Origin: Absicoccus porci
Lineage (GTDB): Bacteria > Bacillota_I > Bacilli_A > Erysipelotrichales > Erysipelotrichaceae
Length of the DNA: 64,000 bases
Assembly: GCF_003725415.1 (NCBI RefSeq)
Contig: NZ_RJQC01000001.1
Coordinates: forward strand, 207,228-271,227
Direction of reading: 5' to 3'
This document shows, piece by piece, positions 9,883-18,689 of the stretch. The position numbers were made by a program, and so were the translations under genes. Under the pieces are notes generated by a model. That model saw nothing but the letters and a program-made list of their open reading frames with translations. It did no database searches and was not told the origin of the DNA. The first letter of the stretch is position 1. The number at the start of each line of letters is the position of its first letter.

Positions 9883-10569
9883 TTAGATTTGACGGAGTGC
9901 GTCAACCAATCCAGTTTTTTCTTCGGTTTGTTCATTTTTGGCTTTGATGACACGAGCTGGATTGCCACCAACCACTTGGTTTTCACCAACATCTTCTAAG
10001 ACGATGGCACCAGCACCTATGACAGCTCCTTTACCAATGTGCACACCTTCAATGACTACGGCATTCGCACCAATTAATACATTATCTTCGACGATAACAG
10101 GGGTTGCACTGGCTGGTTCGACAACGCCGGCCAAGACGGCTCCAGCACCAATATGACAATTGTTTTTGACGATGGCACGACCACCTAATACTGCGCCCAT
10201 ATCAATCATGGTATTATCACCAATTTGGGCACCAATGTTAATAACGGCTCCCATCATGATGACAGCGTGATCACCGATTTCGACATTGTCACGGATAATA
10301 GCGCCGGGTTCAATACGGGCATTGATATTTTTGGTATCTAATAGAGGGATGGCGGTGTTGCGTCCATCGTTTTCCATATATAGATTGGTAATGTTGTCTT
10401 TTTGGGCTTCTAAAACCGGTTGAATATCTTCCCAAGGGCCAATGGCTACATGGCCAAACACTTGCACGGTTTCAGGGAATGGAATTGGTTCTTTGGCGTT
10501 AAAATACACTTTTACAGTTGTTTGTTTCTTTGATGTTTGAATGATACGAATAATTTCTTCTGCGTTCAT
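9883..10569 (-). CDS. dapH: Tetrahydrodipicolinate N-acetyltransferase
   Basis: Acetylates tetrahydrodipicolinate in the acetylated branch of lysine/DAP synthesis. 228 residues: an N-terminal DapH alpha/beta domain (about 1–80) followed by a left-handed beta-helix of hexapeptide repeats (about 83–200, for example [20 protein letters not shown]). It overlaps the dapF stop by 4 bases (ATGA), so translation is probably coupled. With the divergent M20 deacetylase at 11422 it defines the acetyl rather than succinyl or dehydrogenase route. Confidence 0.93.
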   Translation of the reverse strand: MNAEEIIRIIQTSKKQTTVKVYFNAKEPIPFPETVQVFGHVAIGPWEDIQPVLEAQKDNITNLYMENDGRNTAIPLLDTKNINARIEPGAIIRDNVEIGDHAVIMMGAVINIGAQIGDNTMIDMGAVLGGRAIVKNNCHIGAGAVLAGVVEPASATPVIVEDNVLIGANAVVIEGVHIGKGAVIGAGAIVLEDVGENQVVGGNPARVIKAKNEQTEEKTGLVDALRQI

Positions 10570-11330
10570 GCGGTTTCTCCTTCTAATATTTTTTGGGCAG
10601 GACCGGTCATAAAGATCCGGCCATCGGGATCGATATCAATGTGTAATTGTCCTTTGATCAATTGTACATTGACCGAATTTGCACATTTTCCTAAGGTATA
10701 GGCCGTATACACACTGGCACAAACCCCGGTTCCACAAGCTAGGGTAGGGCCACAACCACGTTCATATGTGCGAATGGATAAATGGGTAGGATCTTGAATT
10801 TGCACAAAGTTCACATTGGTTTGTTCGGGATAGTTCGGATCATGGCAAATGTCATGGCCAACAGTTTGGTCCCAGGGTTCAAATAGAACGGTATGGACAG
10901 TGGATACAAAGCCAGAATAACAAGTATGTGGACCAATTTGGATAGGCCATTTGTCTTTATATTCTTCGGCATATCCCATATCTACGCGAACGAGGAATGG
11001 ATCTTCCGATTGGCGATAGACGACTTTTTTTCCAGCCAGTGTTTGGACAACGAGCTTTTCGCTTCGATCGATGTTTTCGTCAAAACAATATTTTGCGAAA
11101 CAACGGATGCCATTGCCACACATAGGGGCTCTCGATCCATCTTGGTTGTAGTAGACCATTTCTAATGGATTGGTTTTGACAAAGATGGCGCCATCGGCAC
11201 CGATACCAGTATGTCGATCACAAACGGATCGAATAAAGGATACAATATCTTCGTTTTCTACGTAGGAATAGCGTGTAATGATAAAGTCATTCCCCAATCC
11301 GTGATATTTCGTGATTGGAATGGATTTCAT
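10566..11330 (-). CDS. dapF: Diaminopimelate epimerase
   Basis: Interconverts LL- and meso-DAP for lysine and peptidoglycan. The two catalytic cysteines sit in the canonical motifs MCGNGIRC and ACGTGVCA; the N-terminus [10 protein letters not shown] is typical. At 254 residues it is a little shorter than the usual 270–280. It starts with an AAGGAGAA ribosome site and is translationally coupled to dapH downstream. The start lies back-to-back with the deacetylase gene, forming a divergent DAP locus. Confidence 0.95.
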   Translation of the reverse strand: MKSIPITKYHGLGNDFIITRYSYVENEDIVSFIRSVCDRHTGIGADGAIFVKTNPLEMVYYNQDGSRAPMCGNGIRCFAKYCFDENIDRSEKLVVQTLAGKKVVYRQSEDPFLVRVDMGYAEEYKDKWPIQIGPHTCYSGFVSTVHTVLFEPWDQTVGHDICHDPNYPEQTNVNFVQIQDPTHLSIRTYERGCGPTLACGTGVCASVYTAYTLGKCANSVNVQLIKGQLHIDIDPDGRIFMTGPAQKILEGETA

Positions 11331-11421
11331 AGTTGGATTCTCCTTTGTTTAAACCCTATCATTGATTGAAAAGAATTTCAATTATCTTGAAAAAAATTGA
11401 AAATAATAATACCATAAGGCC

Positions 11422-12507
11422 ATGTTAAAAGAATATCGACAAGAATTACATCAAATTCCCGAGTTGGAATTGGATTTACCAAAAACACAAACTTATATTA
11501 AACAACATTTACAATCCTTACGATGTGAATTGTTTGAACCCATTCCTTCCAGCGTAGTGGCTTATTTTGATTTTGGTAAAAAAGATACTTTCGCATTTCG
11601 AAGTGATATGGATGCCTTACCAGTTCAAGAACAAAATGATCTACCTTATAAGAGTAAGCATCCGGGTTGTATGCATGCTTGTGGCCATGATGGGCATATG
11701 GCCATCTTATTGGGGTTTGCCCAATGGGTAAACGAACAACAAGATCTTCCCCATAATGTATTATTGGTTTTTCAACCCGGAGAAGAATCGCCAGGTGGTG
11801 CCAAATTGATCGTGGATACGGGTATTTTTGAAAAGTTCCATGTAACAAGTATTTTTGGTTTGCATCTTTGGCCTTCCATTGATAAAGGAGCCGTGGCGAC
11901 GCGTCCCAAAGGTCAATTGGCACAGAGTAGTGAAATCCATGTAGATATTGAAGGGAAAACAAGTCATGTGGCCAAAGCCGAAGAGGGAATCGATGCGATG
12001 GTGGCAGGTGCGCATTTCTTATTGCGTTGTTACGAATATGAAAAAAGTATTGATCCAGGTGTTCATCGATTGTTGAAATTTGGTTTGATGCGCTCTGGTG
12101 TGGTTTGTAACTCAATCAGTGGACATACCCATATGGAAGGAACGATGCGTGTATTTGATCCGGTTTTATTTGATGAGATCCAACAAAATATCAAACGAAT
12201 TGCCAACGAAATTGAACAAGAAGAAAAGGTCAAGATCGATGTGCAGTTTAAGAATGGATATCCAGCGGTTATCAATGATGAAGCCTTGGTTGAGAAGATT
12301 TATCAACAAATTCCATATGTCCATCATTTGGAACATCCGGAAATGATTGCGGAAGATTTTGCGTATTATCAACAAGCTTTACCGGGTGTATTTTTCTTTT
12401 TAGGAACGGGAACAGGCATTCCTTTGCATAGTGATCATTGGGATTTTGATGAAGAAATCTTGACCCATGGGGTAGAGTTGTATAAGGATTTGATTCAATG
12501 TTTATAA
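11422..12507 (+). CDS. N-acetyldiaminopimelate deacetylase (M20 family)
   Basis: Removes acetyl from N-acetyl-LL-DAP. 361 residues with M20 metal-site motifs MHACGHDGHM, GEESPGGAKL and AEDFAYY, plus a C-terminal HSDHWDFDE region. Divergence from dapF–dapH supports DAP deacetylase over a generic amidohydrolase. The ribosome site is weak (AAGG), and TACCAT lies six bases before the ATG with TTGAAA 17 bases further up, so a near-leaderless mRNA is conceivable. The aminotransferase of this pathway is not in the window. Confidence 0.88.
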   Translation: MLKEYRQELHQIPELELDLPKTQTYIKQHLQSLRCELFEPIPSSVVAYFDFGKKDTFAFRSDMDALPVQEQNDLPYKSKHPGCMHACGHDGHMAILLGFAQWVNEQQDLPHNVLLVFQPGEESPGGAKLIVDTGIFEKFHVTSIFGLHLWPSIDKGAVATRPKGQLAQSSEIHVDIEGKTSHVAKAEEGIDAMVAGAHFLLRCYEYEKSIDPGVHRLLKFGLMRSGVVCNSISGHTHMEGTMRVFDPVLFDEIQQNIKRIANEIEQEEKVKIDVQFKNGYPAVINDEALVEKIYQQIPYVHHLEHPEMIAEDFAYYQQALPGVFFFLGTGTGIPLHSDHWDFDEEILTHGVELYKDLIQCL

Positions 12508-12532
12508 AGAACGAGAAATCGTTCTTTTTTTT
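12507..12532 (+). terminator. Terminator after DAP deacetylase
   Basis: AAGAACGA / TCGTTCTT stem with a four-base loop and a U run, overlapping the stop codon. Confidence 0.8.
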
Positions 12533-12541
12533 ATGGCAGAG

Positions 12542-12566
12542 AAAAAGACACCTTGCGGTGTCCTTT
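12542..12566 (-). terminator. Terminator after AmtB–PII gene
   Basis: Minus-strand GGACACC–GCAA–GGTGTC stem (12547–12562) followed by five U. Confidence 0.75.
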
Positions 12567-12602
12567 TCCCTGCTATTTACGAAATGGAAAGTTTGTTATT
12601 GT

Positions 12603-14297
12603 CTATTCATAATCTAAGGCTTCTTGACCTTGAGATCCACTTGAGATACGGATAACATTATCAACATCATAAACGAAGATCTTACCATCGCCCATATGTC
12701 CAGTATATAAAGCTTTACGAGCTGCGTTGACTACAGTTTGAACTGGAATTTCGGATACAACGATTTCGGCTTTGATCTTAGGTAATAGATCCATAGTGAC
12801 CTTAGCTCCACGATAGTATGTGACTTGTCCTTTTTGAACACCACAACCCATAACACGTGTAACGGTCATACCCATAATGCCAATTTCATCCATAGCTAAC
12901 TTCAATGCATCGAGTTTTTCTGGTTTTGCGATAATTGTTACCTTAGAAATACCAGAAACACCTTTTGTGACTTTTGTAGGAACGGCTTCACTCATTTGTA
13001 CTTCTGGAGCTGTAGATACAATATTTGCACCGGCTTCACCAGAAGATGTCAAAGCTTGTAAACCAAATCCAGCGTAGGCATCGGCCAAACCATGTTCTGG
13101 AAGATCCAATCCTTGAAGTTCTTCTTCTTCCGTAACACGTAAGCCAACTGTCTTATCAATACATTTGAAAGTAATGAACATGGTAACAGCGGTCCAAAGA
13201 CCAATGACAACCAAACCGAAGATTTGGATCAATAGGAAGTGAACACCACCACCGTAGAATAATCCAAGAGGTTCTGGATGCGTATCTGTTCCACAAGCGA
13301 ATAAACCAGTCATGATGATTCCTAACATACCGTTGAAGAAATGGACACCAACAGCACCAACAGGATCATCAACGTGTAATTTGTAGTCCAATAACCATAC
13401 ACCGAAACATACAGCGAATCCAGCACAAATACCTATAATAAAGGCGCCGAATCCATTGACATAGTCACAACCGGCAGTAATGGCAACCAAACCAGCTAAC
13501 GAAGCGTTTAAACACATGCCAACATCTGGTTTACCGTATTTTATCCAAGTGAAGATCATAGCGGTACATGTCGCAACAGCTGGAGCAATCGTAGTAGTAG
13601 CGAAGATGGTAGCTAACTGGATTTCATTCGTGGCAGCAGCACCGTTGAATCCATACCATCCAAACCATAAGATGAAGCATCCTAATGCACCTAATGGAAT
13701 ATTATGTCCGGGAATACCATTTGGACTGCCATCTTTGTTGAATTTACCGATACGAGGTCCTAACATCGTAGCACCGATCAATGCGGTCAAACCACCAACG
13801 TAGTGGATAACACCAGATCCGGCAAAATCGTGGAATCCCATCGCTGTTAAGAATCCGTCGGGTCCCCATACCCAATGGGCTTCAACAGGATACACAATCA
13901 AGGAAATAACGAAACTATAAATACAGTAAGATAAGAATTTAGTTCGTTCGGCCATAGCTCCAGAAACGATGGTAGCGGCTGTGGCACAGAACACTAGGTT
14001 AAATACAAACAATGACCAGTTCGTATTTGTGAAATCAAATAGTGGTCCTTTTGTGAAATCAATCCATCCGATGATTCCTGCACCAGTATCTGGTCCCATC
14101 ATAATGGAATAACCTAAGATCAAGAAAGCGACGGTTCCTAAACAGAAATCCATCAAGTTCTTCATAATGATATTTCCGGCATTTTTACGTCTGGTAAATC
14201 CGGCTTCTACCATCGCAAAACCTGCTTGCATGAAGAAGACGAGTGCGGCTCCAATTAGATACCAGATGCCGAAAACTTGTGATAATACTTCTGCCAT
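12603..14297 (-). CDS. amt: Ammonium transporter fused to a PII (GlnK) signalling domain
   Basis: 564 residues from the ATG preceded by GGGAGGG (a longer reading upstream lacks a ribosome site). Residues about 1–410 are an Amt channel with about 11 membrane helices and the motifs GGLTALIGATMLGPR and DDPVGAVGVHFFNG. After a linker, about residues 455–564 form a PII domain (VTIIAKPEKLDALKLAM ... GDGKIFVYDVDNVIRI). The T-loop reads YYRGAKVTMDLLPK, so the Tyr51 uridylylation site of enteric PII is absent. PII proteins normally block Amt when nitrogen is plentiful; fusion makes this regulation stoichiometric. The leader has a terminator and hexaloop hairpin. Confidence 0.95.
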   Translation of the reverse strand: MAEVLSQVFGIWYLIGAALVFFMQAGFAMVEAGFTRRKNAGNIIMKNLMDFCLGTVAFLILGYSIMMGPDTGAGIIGWIDFTKGPLFDFTNTNWSLFVFNLVFCATAATIVSGAMAERTKFLSYCIYSFVISLIVYPVEAHWVWGPDGFLTAMGFHDFAGSGVIHYVGGLTALIGATMLGPRIGKFNKDGSPNGIPGHNIPLGALGCFILWFGWYGFNGAAATNEIQLATIFATTTIAPAVATCTAMIFTWIKYGKPDVGMCLNASLAGLVAITAGCDYVNGFGAFIIGICAGFAVCFGVWLLDYKLHVDDPVGAVGVHFFNGMLGIIMTGLFACGTDTHPEPLGLFYGGGVHFLLIQIFGLVVIGLWTAVTMFITFKCIDKTVGLRVTEEEELQGLDLPEHGLADAYAGFGLQALTSSGEAGANIVSTAPEVQMSEAVPTKVTKGVSGISKVTIIAKPEKLDALKLAMDEIGIMGMTVTRVMGCGVQKGQVTYYRGAKVTMDLLPKIKAEIVVSEIPVQTVVNAARKALYTGHMGDGKIFVYDVDNVIRISSGSQGQEALDYE

Positions 14298-14359
14298 ATC
14301 TTTTTCCCTCCCTTTTGATATGTCATACAAAAAGGCGTAGAAAGGAGATAGTATCCTTC

Positions 14360-14373
14360 GTACGTCTTTGTAC
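14360..14373 (-). promoter_or_regulatory. Second small hairpin in the amt leader
   Basis: GTAC-AAAGAC-GTAC on the minus strand, a 4-bp stem with an A1/G4 six-base loop, lies downstream of the leader terminator and upstream of the start codon. It cannot prevent the upstream terminator, so a role is uncertain. Confidence 0.3.
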
Positions 14374-14378
14374 CTATG

Positions 14379-14431
14379 AAAAAACAAAAGGCACTTCTAT
14401 CTCAATAGCTTTGATAGAAGCGCCTTTGCTT
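14379..14431 (-). promoter_or_regulatory. Leader terminator with overlapping hexaloop hairpin (amt)
   Basis: A 15-bp stem (arms 14413–14427 and 14387–14401, one mismatch) followed by six U terminates the leader. The 5' arm can instead join AAGC-AAAGGC-GCTT (14418–14431), a 4-bp stem with an A1/G4 six-base loop that starts about five bases after the predicted transcription start. Confidence 0.6.
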
Positions 14432-14442
14432 TTACGATTTTC

Positions 14443-14470
14443 ATTTTACCAATATATGAAAAAATGTCAA
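14443..14470 (-). promoter_or_regulatory. Promoter of amt
   Basis: TTGACA (14465–14470), 16-base spacer, TAAAAT (14443–14448): identical hexamers and spacing to the GSIII operon promoter. Confidence 0.7.
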
Positions 14471-14561
14471 ATATTTTTCAGAAATTATTTTTCATTGATG
14501 AAATAAAAGATTTGTGATTTTCAAAAGAATGAGATATATTTATATACGTTGGAGGATGTAT

Positions 14562-16265
14562 ATGAACACAATTTATTTATCTGATAATCAGATCGTAATG
14601 AATTATAACCGAATGTATCCAAAGAATCGAGACACGCTGTTGAAAAGCGATACATTCCGCTTTGTGTTGGAATATTTCATGGATGAGATTCAAAACCCAA
14701 CCATTTTGAAATATTTAACGATTGATAATTCTATCAATATTCACCAAGCAAGTAAAGATATGAGCCGCTTTTTACGTCAATTGGCGATTTTCGAACTAGA
14801 TGAAATCGATCATCCATACGCAAGAGATCCCGATATGTTGTTGACTTGTATTGAAGAAATGTATAAGTTCTGGCGTAATCGTAGTCGTTTTGCTTTTATG
14901 GAAAGCGAACATATGGAAAGCTTTGGCGTCAATACGCTTGTGGGCATGGATAGCAATTTGAATAACTTGATTTTGCGTACGTATCGTTTATTTGAAGAAA
15001 AAGTACAAGGTCGAAGCAATTCGGTTTATCGAAATGCGCAAGCCGGTACCAATGCTTGTTTCTCTATTTATAAGAGAGGTAAGAAATTTGCAAAAGGCTA
15101 TGAAGCTTTGCAAGAAATTCCAATGATTGATACAGTCATGTTGCGTACGCCAATGATCTTGCATCCAAGATCAAGCAAACGTACAGGTGTTATTAATCAG
15201 ATTCATCAAAATCCGATGGAATATTTCACGGGAAGTAAAGATAACTGGTTCTGTTATCCTTGTAAAGTTGGTTCTTTATTGTGCTTGACATATTTTAATA
15301 TCAAATATATGCCATTGGCATTGTCTTTGGCTAACTTATTTGAGTTGGCAACTAAAGAAGAAGTAGAACAAAAACCAGATCTAATTTGTATCATTGGTAA
15401 TGAAGATGATAAGAATGAAACGCAATTTTATCATGATGATGAAAATGATATTTGGATTGGTTGCGTATCCGATGATCCTCGTATGGATTACTTTGGCTAT
15501 CTAAAGAAAATGATGTTGACGTTGCATAATGTTCGTAAGATGCATGATGGTTGGCTACCTATTCATGGTGCGTTTGTAAAGGTCGTTATGCGTGATGGTT
15601 CAAGCAAGAACATTATGTTGATGGGTGATTCTGGTGCTGGTAAGTCAGAGTCCATCGAAGCTTTGAAATCGGTAGGAAAAGATTATATCCGTGATGTTGA
15701 AGTCATCTTTGATGATATGGGTACGATTCATATTGAAAATGGTGTTCCGTATGGTCAAGGTACAGAAATTGGTGCATTCATTCGATTGGATGATTTGGAA
15801 CCGGGCACTCCATATCGTGACATGGATCGTTCGGTGTTCATGGCTCCAGAAAATCCAAACTCTCGTATGGTTACACCGGCATCGCCATATCGATTCATTG
15901 TTCAAAATCATAAGATTGATTTGTTTGCCTACGCAAATAACTACACAGATAAATATGGTCTAGCGGAATTGAGTGTCGAAGATGTCAAAGAAACATGTAA
16001 AATGGGTAAACGTATGGCTTTGGGTACAACACAAGAAGTTGGTATTTCAACCACATATTTTGCCAATCCATTTGGACCAATGCAGATGGAAGATGTCTGC
16101 GAACCATTGATCGATAAGACATTCCGTTGTCTAAAAGAAAATGGTGTCTTTACCGGTGAAATCTATACACATTTGGGCTTCAGTCGTGAAAATCGTAAGG
16201 GATTGAATGTGGCTGCTCAAGAGTTGTTGGAATTCATTACGAAAGATATCCAGACAAATAAATAA
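14562..16265 (+). CDS. PEPCK/HPr-kinase-like P-loop protein of unknown role
   Basis: 567 residues from the ATG preceded by TTGGAGG (14551–14555). The C-terminal half carries a nucleotide-binding loop GDSGAGKSE at 355–363, followed about 20 residues later by VIFDDMG. This combination resembles HPr kinase (GDSGxGKSE) and ATP-type PEP carboxykinase, which share a fold. The N-terminal about 200 residues show no motif I recognise. Annotation pipelines might call it PEP carboxykinase, but I do not see a convincing full set of substrate-binding residues, so the activity is open. It stands alone with its own terminator, beside the amt gene in divergent orientation. Confidence 0.6.
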   Translation: MNTIYLSDNQIVMNYNRMYPKNRDTLLKSDTFRFVLEYFMDEIQNPTILKYLTIDNSINIHQASKDMSRFLRQLAIFELDEIDHPYARDPDMLLTCIEEMYKFWRNRSRFAFMESEHMESFGVNTLVGMDSNLNNLILRTYRLFEEKVQGRSNSVYRNAQAGTNACFSIYKRGKKFAKGYEALQEIPMIDTVMLRTPMILHPRSSKRTGVINQIHQNPMEYFTGSKDNWFCYPCKVGSLLCLTYFNIKYMPLALSLANLFELATKEEVEQKPDLICIIGNEDDKNETQFYHDDENDIWIGCVSDDPRMDYFGYLKKMMLTLHNVRKMHDGWLPIHGAFVKVVMRDGSSKNIMLMGDSGAGKSESIEALKSVGKDYIRDVEVIFDDMGTIHIENGVPYGQGTEIGAFIRLDDLEPGTPYRDMDRSVFMAPENPNSRMVTPASPYRFIVQNHKIDLFAYANNYTDKYGLAELSVEDVKETCKMGKRMALGTTQEVGISTTYFANPFGPMQMEDVCEPLIDKTFRCLKENGVFTGEIYTHLGFSRENRKGLNVAAQELLEFITKDIQTNK

Positions 16266-16267
16266 AG

Positions 16268-16294
16268 CGAGTCCTTTGGGACTCGTTTTTTTTT
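16268..16294 (+). terminator. Terminator of P-loop protein gene
   Basis: CGAGTCC / GGACTCG stem with a four-base loop and nine U. Confidence 0.85.
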
Positions 16295-16296
16295 GT

Positions 16297-16325
16297 AAAA
16301 AAAAAACGGAGAACTAAGTCTCCGT
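16297..16325 (-). terminator. Terminator of the surface-protein relic
   Basis: Minus-strand ACGGAGA / TCTCCGT stem followed by a long U run, immediately after the relic's stop codon. Confidence 0.75.
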
Positions 16326-16326
16326 A

Positions 16327-16680
16327 TTAGTTTAAAATTTTTCGTTTTCGTAAAACAACCATCAAAAGGCATACGACAAGCGAACCACCGAATAAACGCA
16401 TCCATTGTGTCGAGTGAGTTGTGATACCCGTTTGTGTTCCTTTATTTTTTTGTACTGGTTTTGGTTTTGCGTTGGTGTTGGATGGCTGGTTTTTGTTTGT
16501 ATGTGTCGGTGCGTTGGCTGTAAATGTCCAAGTACCTATGAATGTGATATCCGCATCTACGCTTTTTTGATTGGCATCATACCCTGCAAATGTCCAGACC
16601 CCATCCGATTCTTTGATTTGATTGATTACTGACCACCAGGAGTGATTTTAGTGAAGTCATTCGAAAGATGAAATGAAAAA
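16327..16680 (-). pseudogene. C-terminal relic of a cell-wall-anchored surface protein
   Basis: Reading leftwards from about 16668, one frame gives SNDFTKITPGGQ then a stop. A one-base shift continues as VINQIKESDGVWTFAGYDANQ and runs to a TAA at 16327. The second part resembles the end of a repeated wall-protein domain (WTF..GYDAN...D.TF.GTWTF). It is followed by a Pro/Asn/Lys-rich spacer, a GTQTG motif that may be a variant sortase signal, a hydrophobic stretch (GGSLVVCLLMVVL) and an RKRK tail. No start, signal peptide or N-terminal domains remain, and the tRNA terminator abuts it on the upstream side. It is a decayed gene end, perhaps left by deletion between repeats. Confidence 0.7.
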
Positions 16681-16702
16681 TGTAAATGAAGTTTATAGAA
16701 AT

Positions 16703-16734
16703 AAAAAAACATCTCAGATTTCAATGAGATGTTT
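16703..16734 (-). terminator. Terminator of tRNA-Asn pair
   Basis: Minus-strand AAACATCTCA / TGAGATGTTT stem followed by seven U. Confidence 0.85.
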
Positions 16735-16745
16735 GCGATACATAC

Positions 16746-16820
16746 TGGCGCCTCCAATAAGATTCGAACTTATGACCTGCCGGTTAACAGCCGGACGCTC
16801 TACCGCTGAGCTATGGAGGC
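16746..16820 (-). tRNA. tRNA-Asn (GTT), copy 2
   Basis: 75-base cloverleaf including encoded CCA. The acceptor stem is GCCTCCA / TGGAGGC, the anticodon loop CTGTTAA carries GTT, and the T-arm is GTTCGAATC. It is identical to the copy 12 bases upstream and is transcribed second. Confidence 0.97.
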
Positions 16821-16832
16821 ACATATAAAAAG

Positions 16833-16907
16833 TGGCGCCTCCAATAAGATTCGAACTTATGACCTGCCGGTTAACAGCCGGACGCTCTACCGCTGAGCTA
16901 TGGAGGC
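16833..16907 (-). tRNA. tRNA-Asn (GTT), copy 1
   Basis: Identical 75-base tRNA-Asn with encoded CCA. It is first in the transcript, directly after a good promoter. Confidence 0.97.
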
Positions 16908-16926
16908 ATTCGCTTAGTGCTTTTCT

Positions 16927-16955
16927 ATGATACCATGACCATTTTTTTATTGCAA
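16927..16955 (-). promoter_or_regulatory. Promoter of tRNA-Asn pair
   Basis: TTGCAA (16950–16955), 17-base spacer, TATCAT (16927–16932). Confidence 0.7.
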
Positions 16956-17008
16956 CCATTTTATTCAGTATTTTTATGTTACACTAGAGTACATATTGAG
17001 GTGAGAAT

Positions 17009-17929
17009 ATGACGATTATTTTGTTAGTATTCGGTATGGCTTGTTTAGTCAAAGGAGCCGATTGGTTTGTGGAAGGATCTTCATCCGTAGCTCGAATGTT
17101 GAAAGTTCCATCTGTCATCATTGGCTTGACGATTGTCGCATTGGGAACAAGCTTACCGGAAGCTTCGGTTTCTATCACAGCTGGATTGGTAGGCAATAAC
17201 GAATTGGCCATATCCAATGTGGTGGGTTCCAATATATTTAATACGTTGGTGGTTGTTGGTGCATCAGCCATCATTACGCCCTTTATCATGGATAAAGATA
17301 TTGTTCGAAGAGATTTGAAAATTAACGTATTGGTCTCTTTTATTTTGGCAGTGTTTGTGAGCATCAATGGGTATTTGGACCGTTTTGAAGGATTGATCCT
17401 GATTGCTTTGTTGGTTGTTTATATTGGTACATTGATTCGTAGTGCTCTTCAAAATCGAACGCAAGAAGATGATGCGAAAACACTGAGTCCTTTCATGAGC
17501 ATTGTTTGTATCGTGGTTGGTGTGGCTGCCATTATTTTGGGTGGTAATCTAGTTGTTGATAGTGCAACGAATATTGCGAAAGCCATGGGACTATCGGATA
17601 CCTTGATTGGTTTGACTATCGTATCGATTGGTACATCTTTACCAGAACTCATGACCAGTATTGTAGCTGCTCGAAAAGGGGAGAGTGGACTTTCCTTAGG
17701 CAATGCGGTTGGATCGAACATCTTAAATATTATCTTTATTTTGGGTGTTTCCAGTGCTTTATCGCCAATTGCGGCATTGACTGAAAATATTATCGATGCT
17801 TGGATCTTGGTTGTGATTGCTTGTTTTATTCTATGGATGTCAAGAAAAGACGACCAGATGACACGAAACAAAGGAATCTTGTTTGTCGCTATCTATGTCG
17901 TCTATCTGATTTATATTATTCTTCGTTAG
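17009..17929 (+). CDS. Na+/Ca2+-exchanger family membrane protein (YrbG-like)
   Basis: 306 residues, about ten membrane helices in two inverted halves. Each half has the ion-binding alpha-repeat signature: IVALGTSLPEASVS near residue 45 and IVSIGTSLPELMTS near residue 206, each followed by a VGSNI motif. This is the CaCA superfamily; the ion is probably Ca2+ exchanged for Na+ or K+, not proven by sequence. The start has a GAGGTGA ribosome site. Its 3' end overlaps the convergent TetR gene by 14 bases, and no U-tailed terminator is seen between them. Confidence 0.9.
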   Translation: MTIILLVFGMACLVKGADWFVEGSSSVARMLKVPSVIIGLTIVALGTSLPEASVSITAGLVGNNELAISNVVGSNIFNTLVVVGASAIITPFIMDKDIVRRDLKINVLVSFILAVFVSINGYLDRFEGLILIALLVVYIGTLIRSALQNRTQEDDAKTLSPFMSIVCIVVGVAAIILGGNLVVDSATNIAKAMGLSDTLIGLTIVSIGTSLPELMTSIVAARKGESGLSLGNAVGSNILNIIFILGVSSALSPIAALTENIIDAWILVVIACFILWMSRKDDQMTRNKGILFVAIYVVYLIYIILR

Positions 17930-18527
17930 TTTTGCCGGTACGCAAGATAGCGCGTACGGCATCAAATAAATAGGGTTTATATTGATCAATGGGCAGAGGC
18001 TTGTTGTTGATGATACTGGAATAACAAGTACTTCCTACCATATCAATGATAATATACATGACCACTTCTGGATCTTTAAACTGGTAGTGGTTTTTTTTGG
18101 CTAACTGAATAAAATCATTCTTTATATGCAATTCATCATCTGCAAATGCATTTTGAACATAATCTGAAAAGATGCCCCAGGAAAGATTCTTTTCAATGAA
18201 AGCCAAGATGGAACGATTTTTTTTCAATTCCATGAGGATATGATTGATCATAAAGATAATGGCATCTTCAAAACCACGAATGTCATTTTCTTCCAGTGCT
18301 TTTTGAGCATTTAAGAAAATTCGCCGCGATTCTCGTGAAATCAAGATATTTCGAATTTGATCTTTATCTTTAAAATATAAATAAAAAGTTCCTTTGGCGA
18401 CACCGGCATGCCGGGCAATTTCCGAAATGGTGACCGTATCGATGTCTCTTGTTGTGAATAAATCAAATGCACTTTTCAATAATTTATTTTCTTTTTGTTT
18501 CTTATTTTCCAGAATTTTGGATTTCAT
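17916..18527 (-). CDS. TetR-family repressor of the adjacent MMPL operon
   Basis: 203 residues from an ATG preceded by GAAGGTGA; an upstream extension has no ribosome site and crosses the promoter. The N-terminal helix-turn-helix (TVTISEIARHAGVAKGTFYLYFKDKDQI region, about residues 25–55) is classic TetR; the rest is a helical ligand/dimer domain. It is divergent from the MMPL gene, with both promoters carrying TTGAC-YM-ATGGT sequences over the -35 box (Y = C/T, M = A/C). Autorepression and repression of the exporter operon are the natural inference. The inducer is unknown. Confidence 0.9.
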   Translation of the reverse strand: MKSKILENKKQKENKLLKSAFDLFTTRDIDTVTISEIARHAGVAKGTFYLYFKDKDQIRNILISRESRRIFLNAQKALEENDIRGFEDAIIFMINHILMELKKNRSILAFIEKNLSWGIFSDYVQNAFADDELHIKNDFIQLAKKNHYQFKDPEVVMYIIIDMVGSTCYSSIINNKPLPIDQYKPYLFDAVRAILRTGKTNEE

Positions 18528-18548
18528 TTCTTCACCTTCGTCACACGT

Positions 18549-18577
18549 ATTATAAAGAAACCTGAACCATTGGTCAA
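18549..18577 (-). promoter_or_regulatory. TetR gene promoter with operator-like sequence
   Basis: TTGACC (18572–18577), 17-base spacer, TATAAT (18549–18554). The -35 region reads TTGACCAATGGTTCA, matching the operator-like sequence at the divergent MMPL promoter. Confidence 0.7.
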
Positions 18578-18635
18578 TTATTTTAGTTATATGTCCAAAA
18601 TTGTCTAAAAAGTGGATAAAAAGTGGATATAAAAA

Positions 18636-18664
18636 TTGACTCATGGTCAAAGTAGCTCTATACT
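18636..18664 (+). promoter_or_regulatory. MMPL operon promoter with inverted-repeat operator
   Basis: TTGACT (18636–18641), 17-base spacer, TATACT (18659–18664). TTGAC-N5-GTCAA (18636–18650) is a perfect 5-bp-arm inverted repeat covering the -35 box, a likely TetR operator. Confidence 0.7.
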
Positions 18665-18689
18665 ATTCAACGAAAACGGGGGAAGCGAT

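Noticed and set aside
14360..14373. GTAC-AAAGAC-GTAC as the second hairpin of a classical tandem ANTAR target in the amt leader
   Set aside because: It lies after the terminator, so it cannot act in antitermination as a second hairpin; only the upstream hairpin is counted.
17940..17966. Hairpin GCCGGTACGC / GCGTACGGC at the exchanger–TetR junction as terminator
   Set aside because: No U run on either strand and it lies inside TetR coding sequence.
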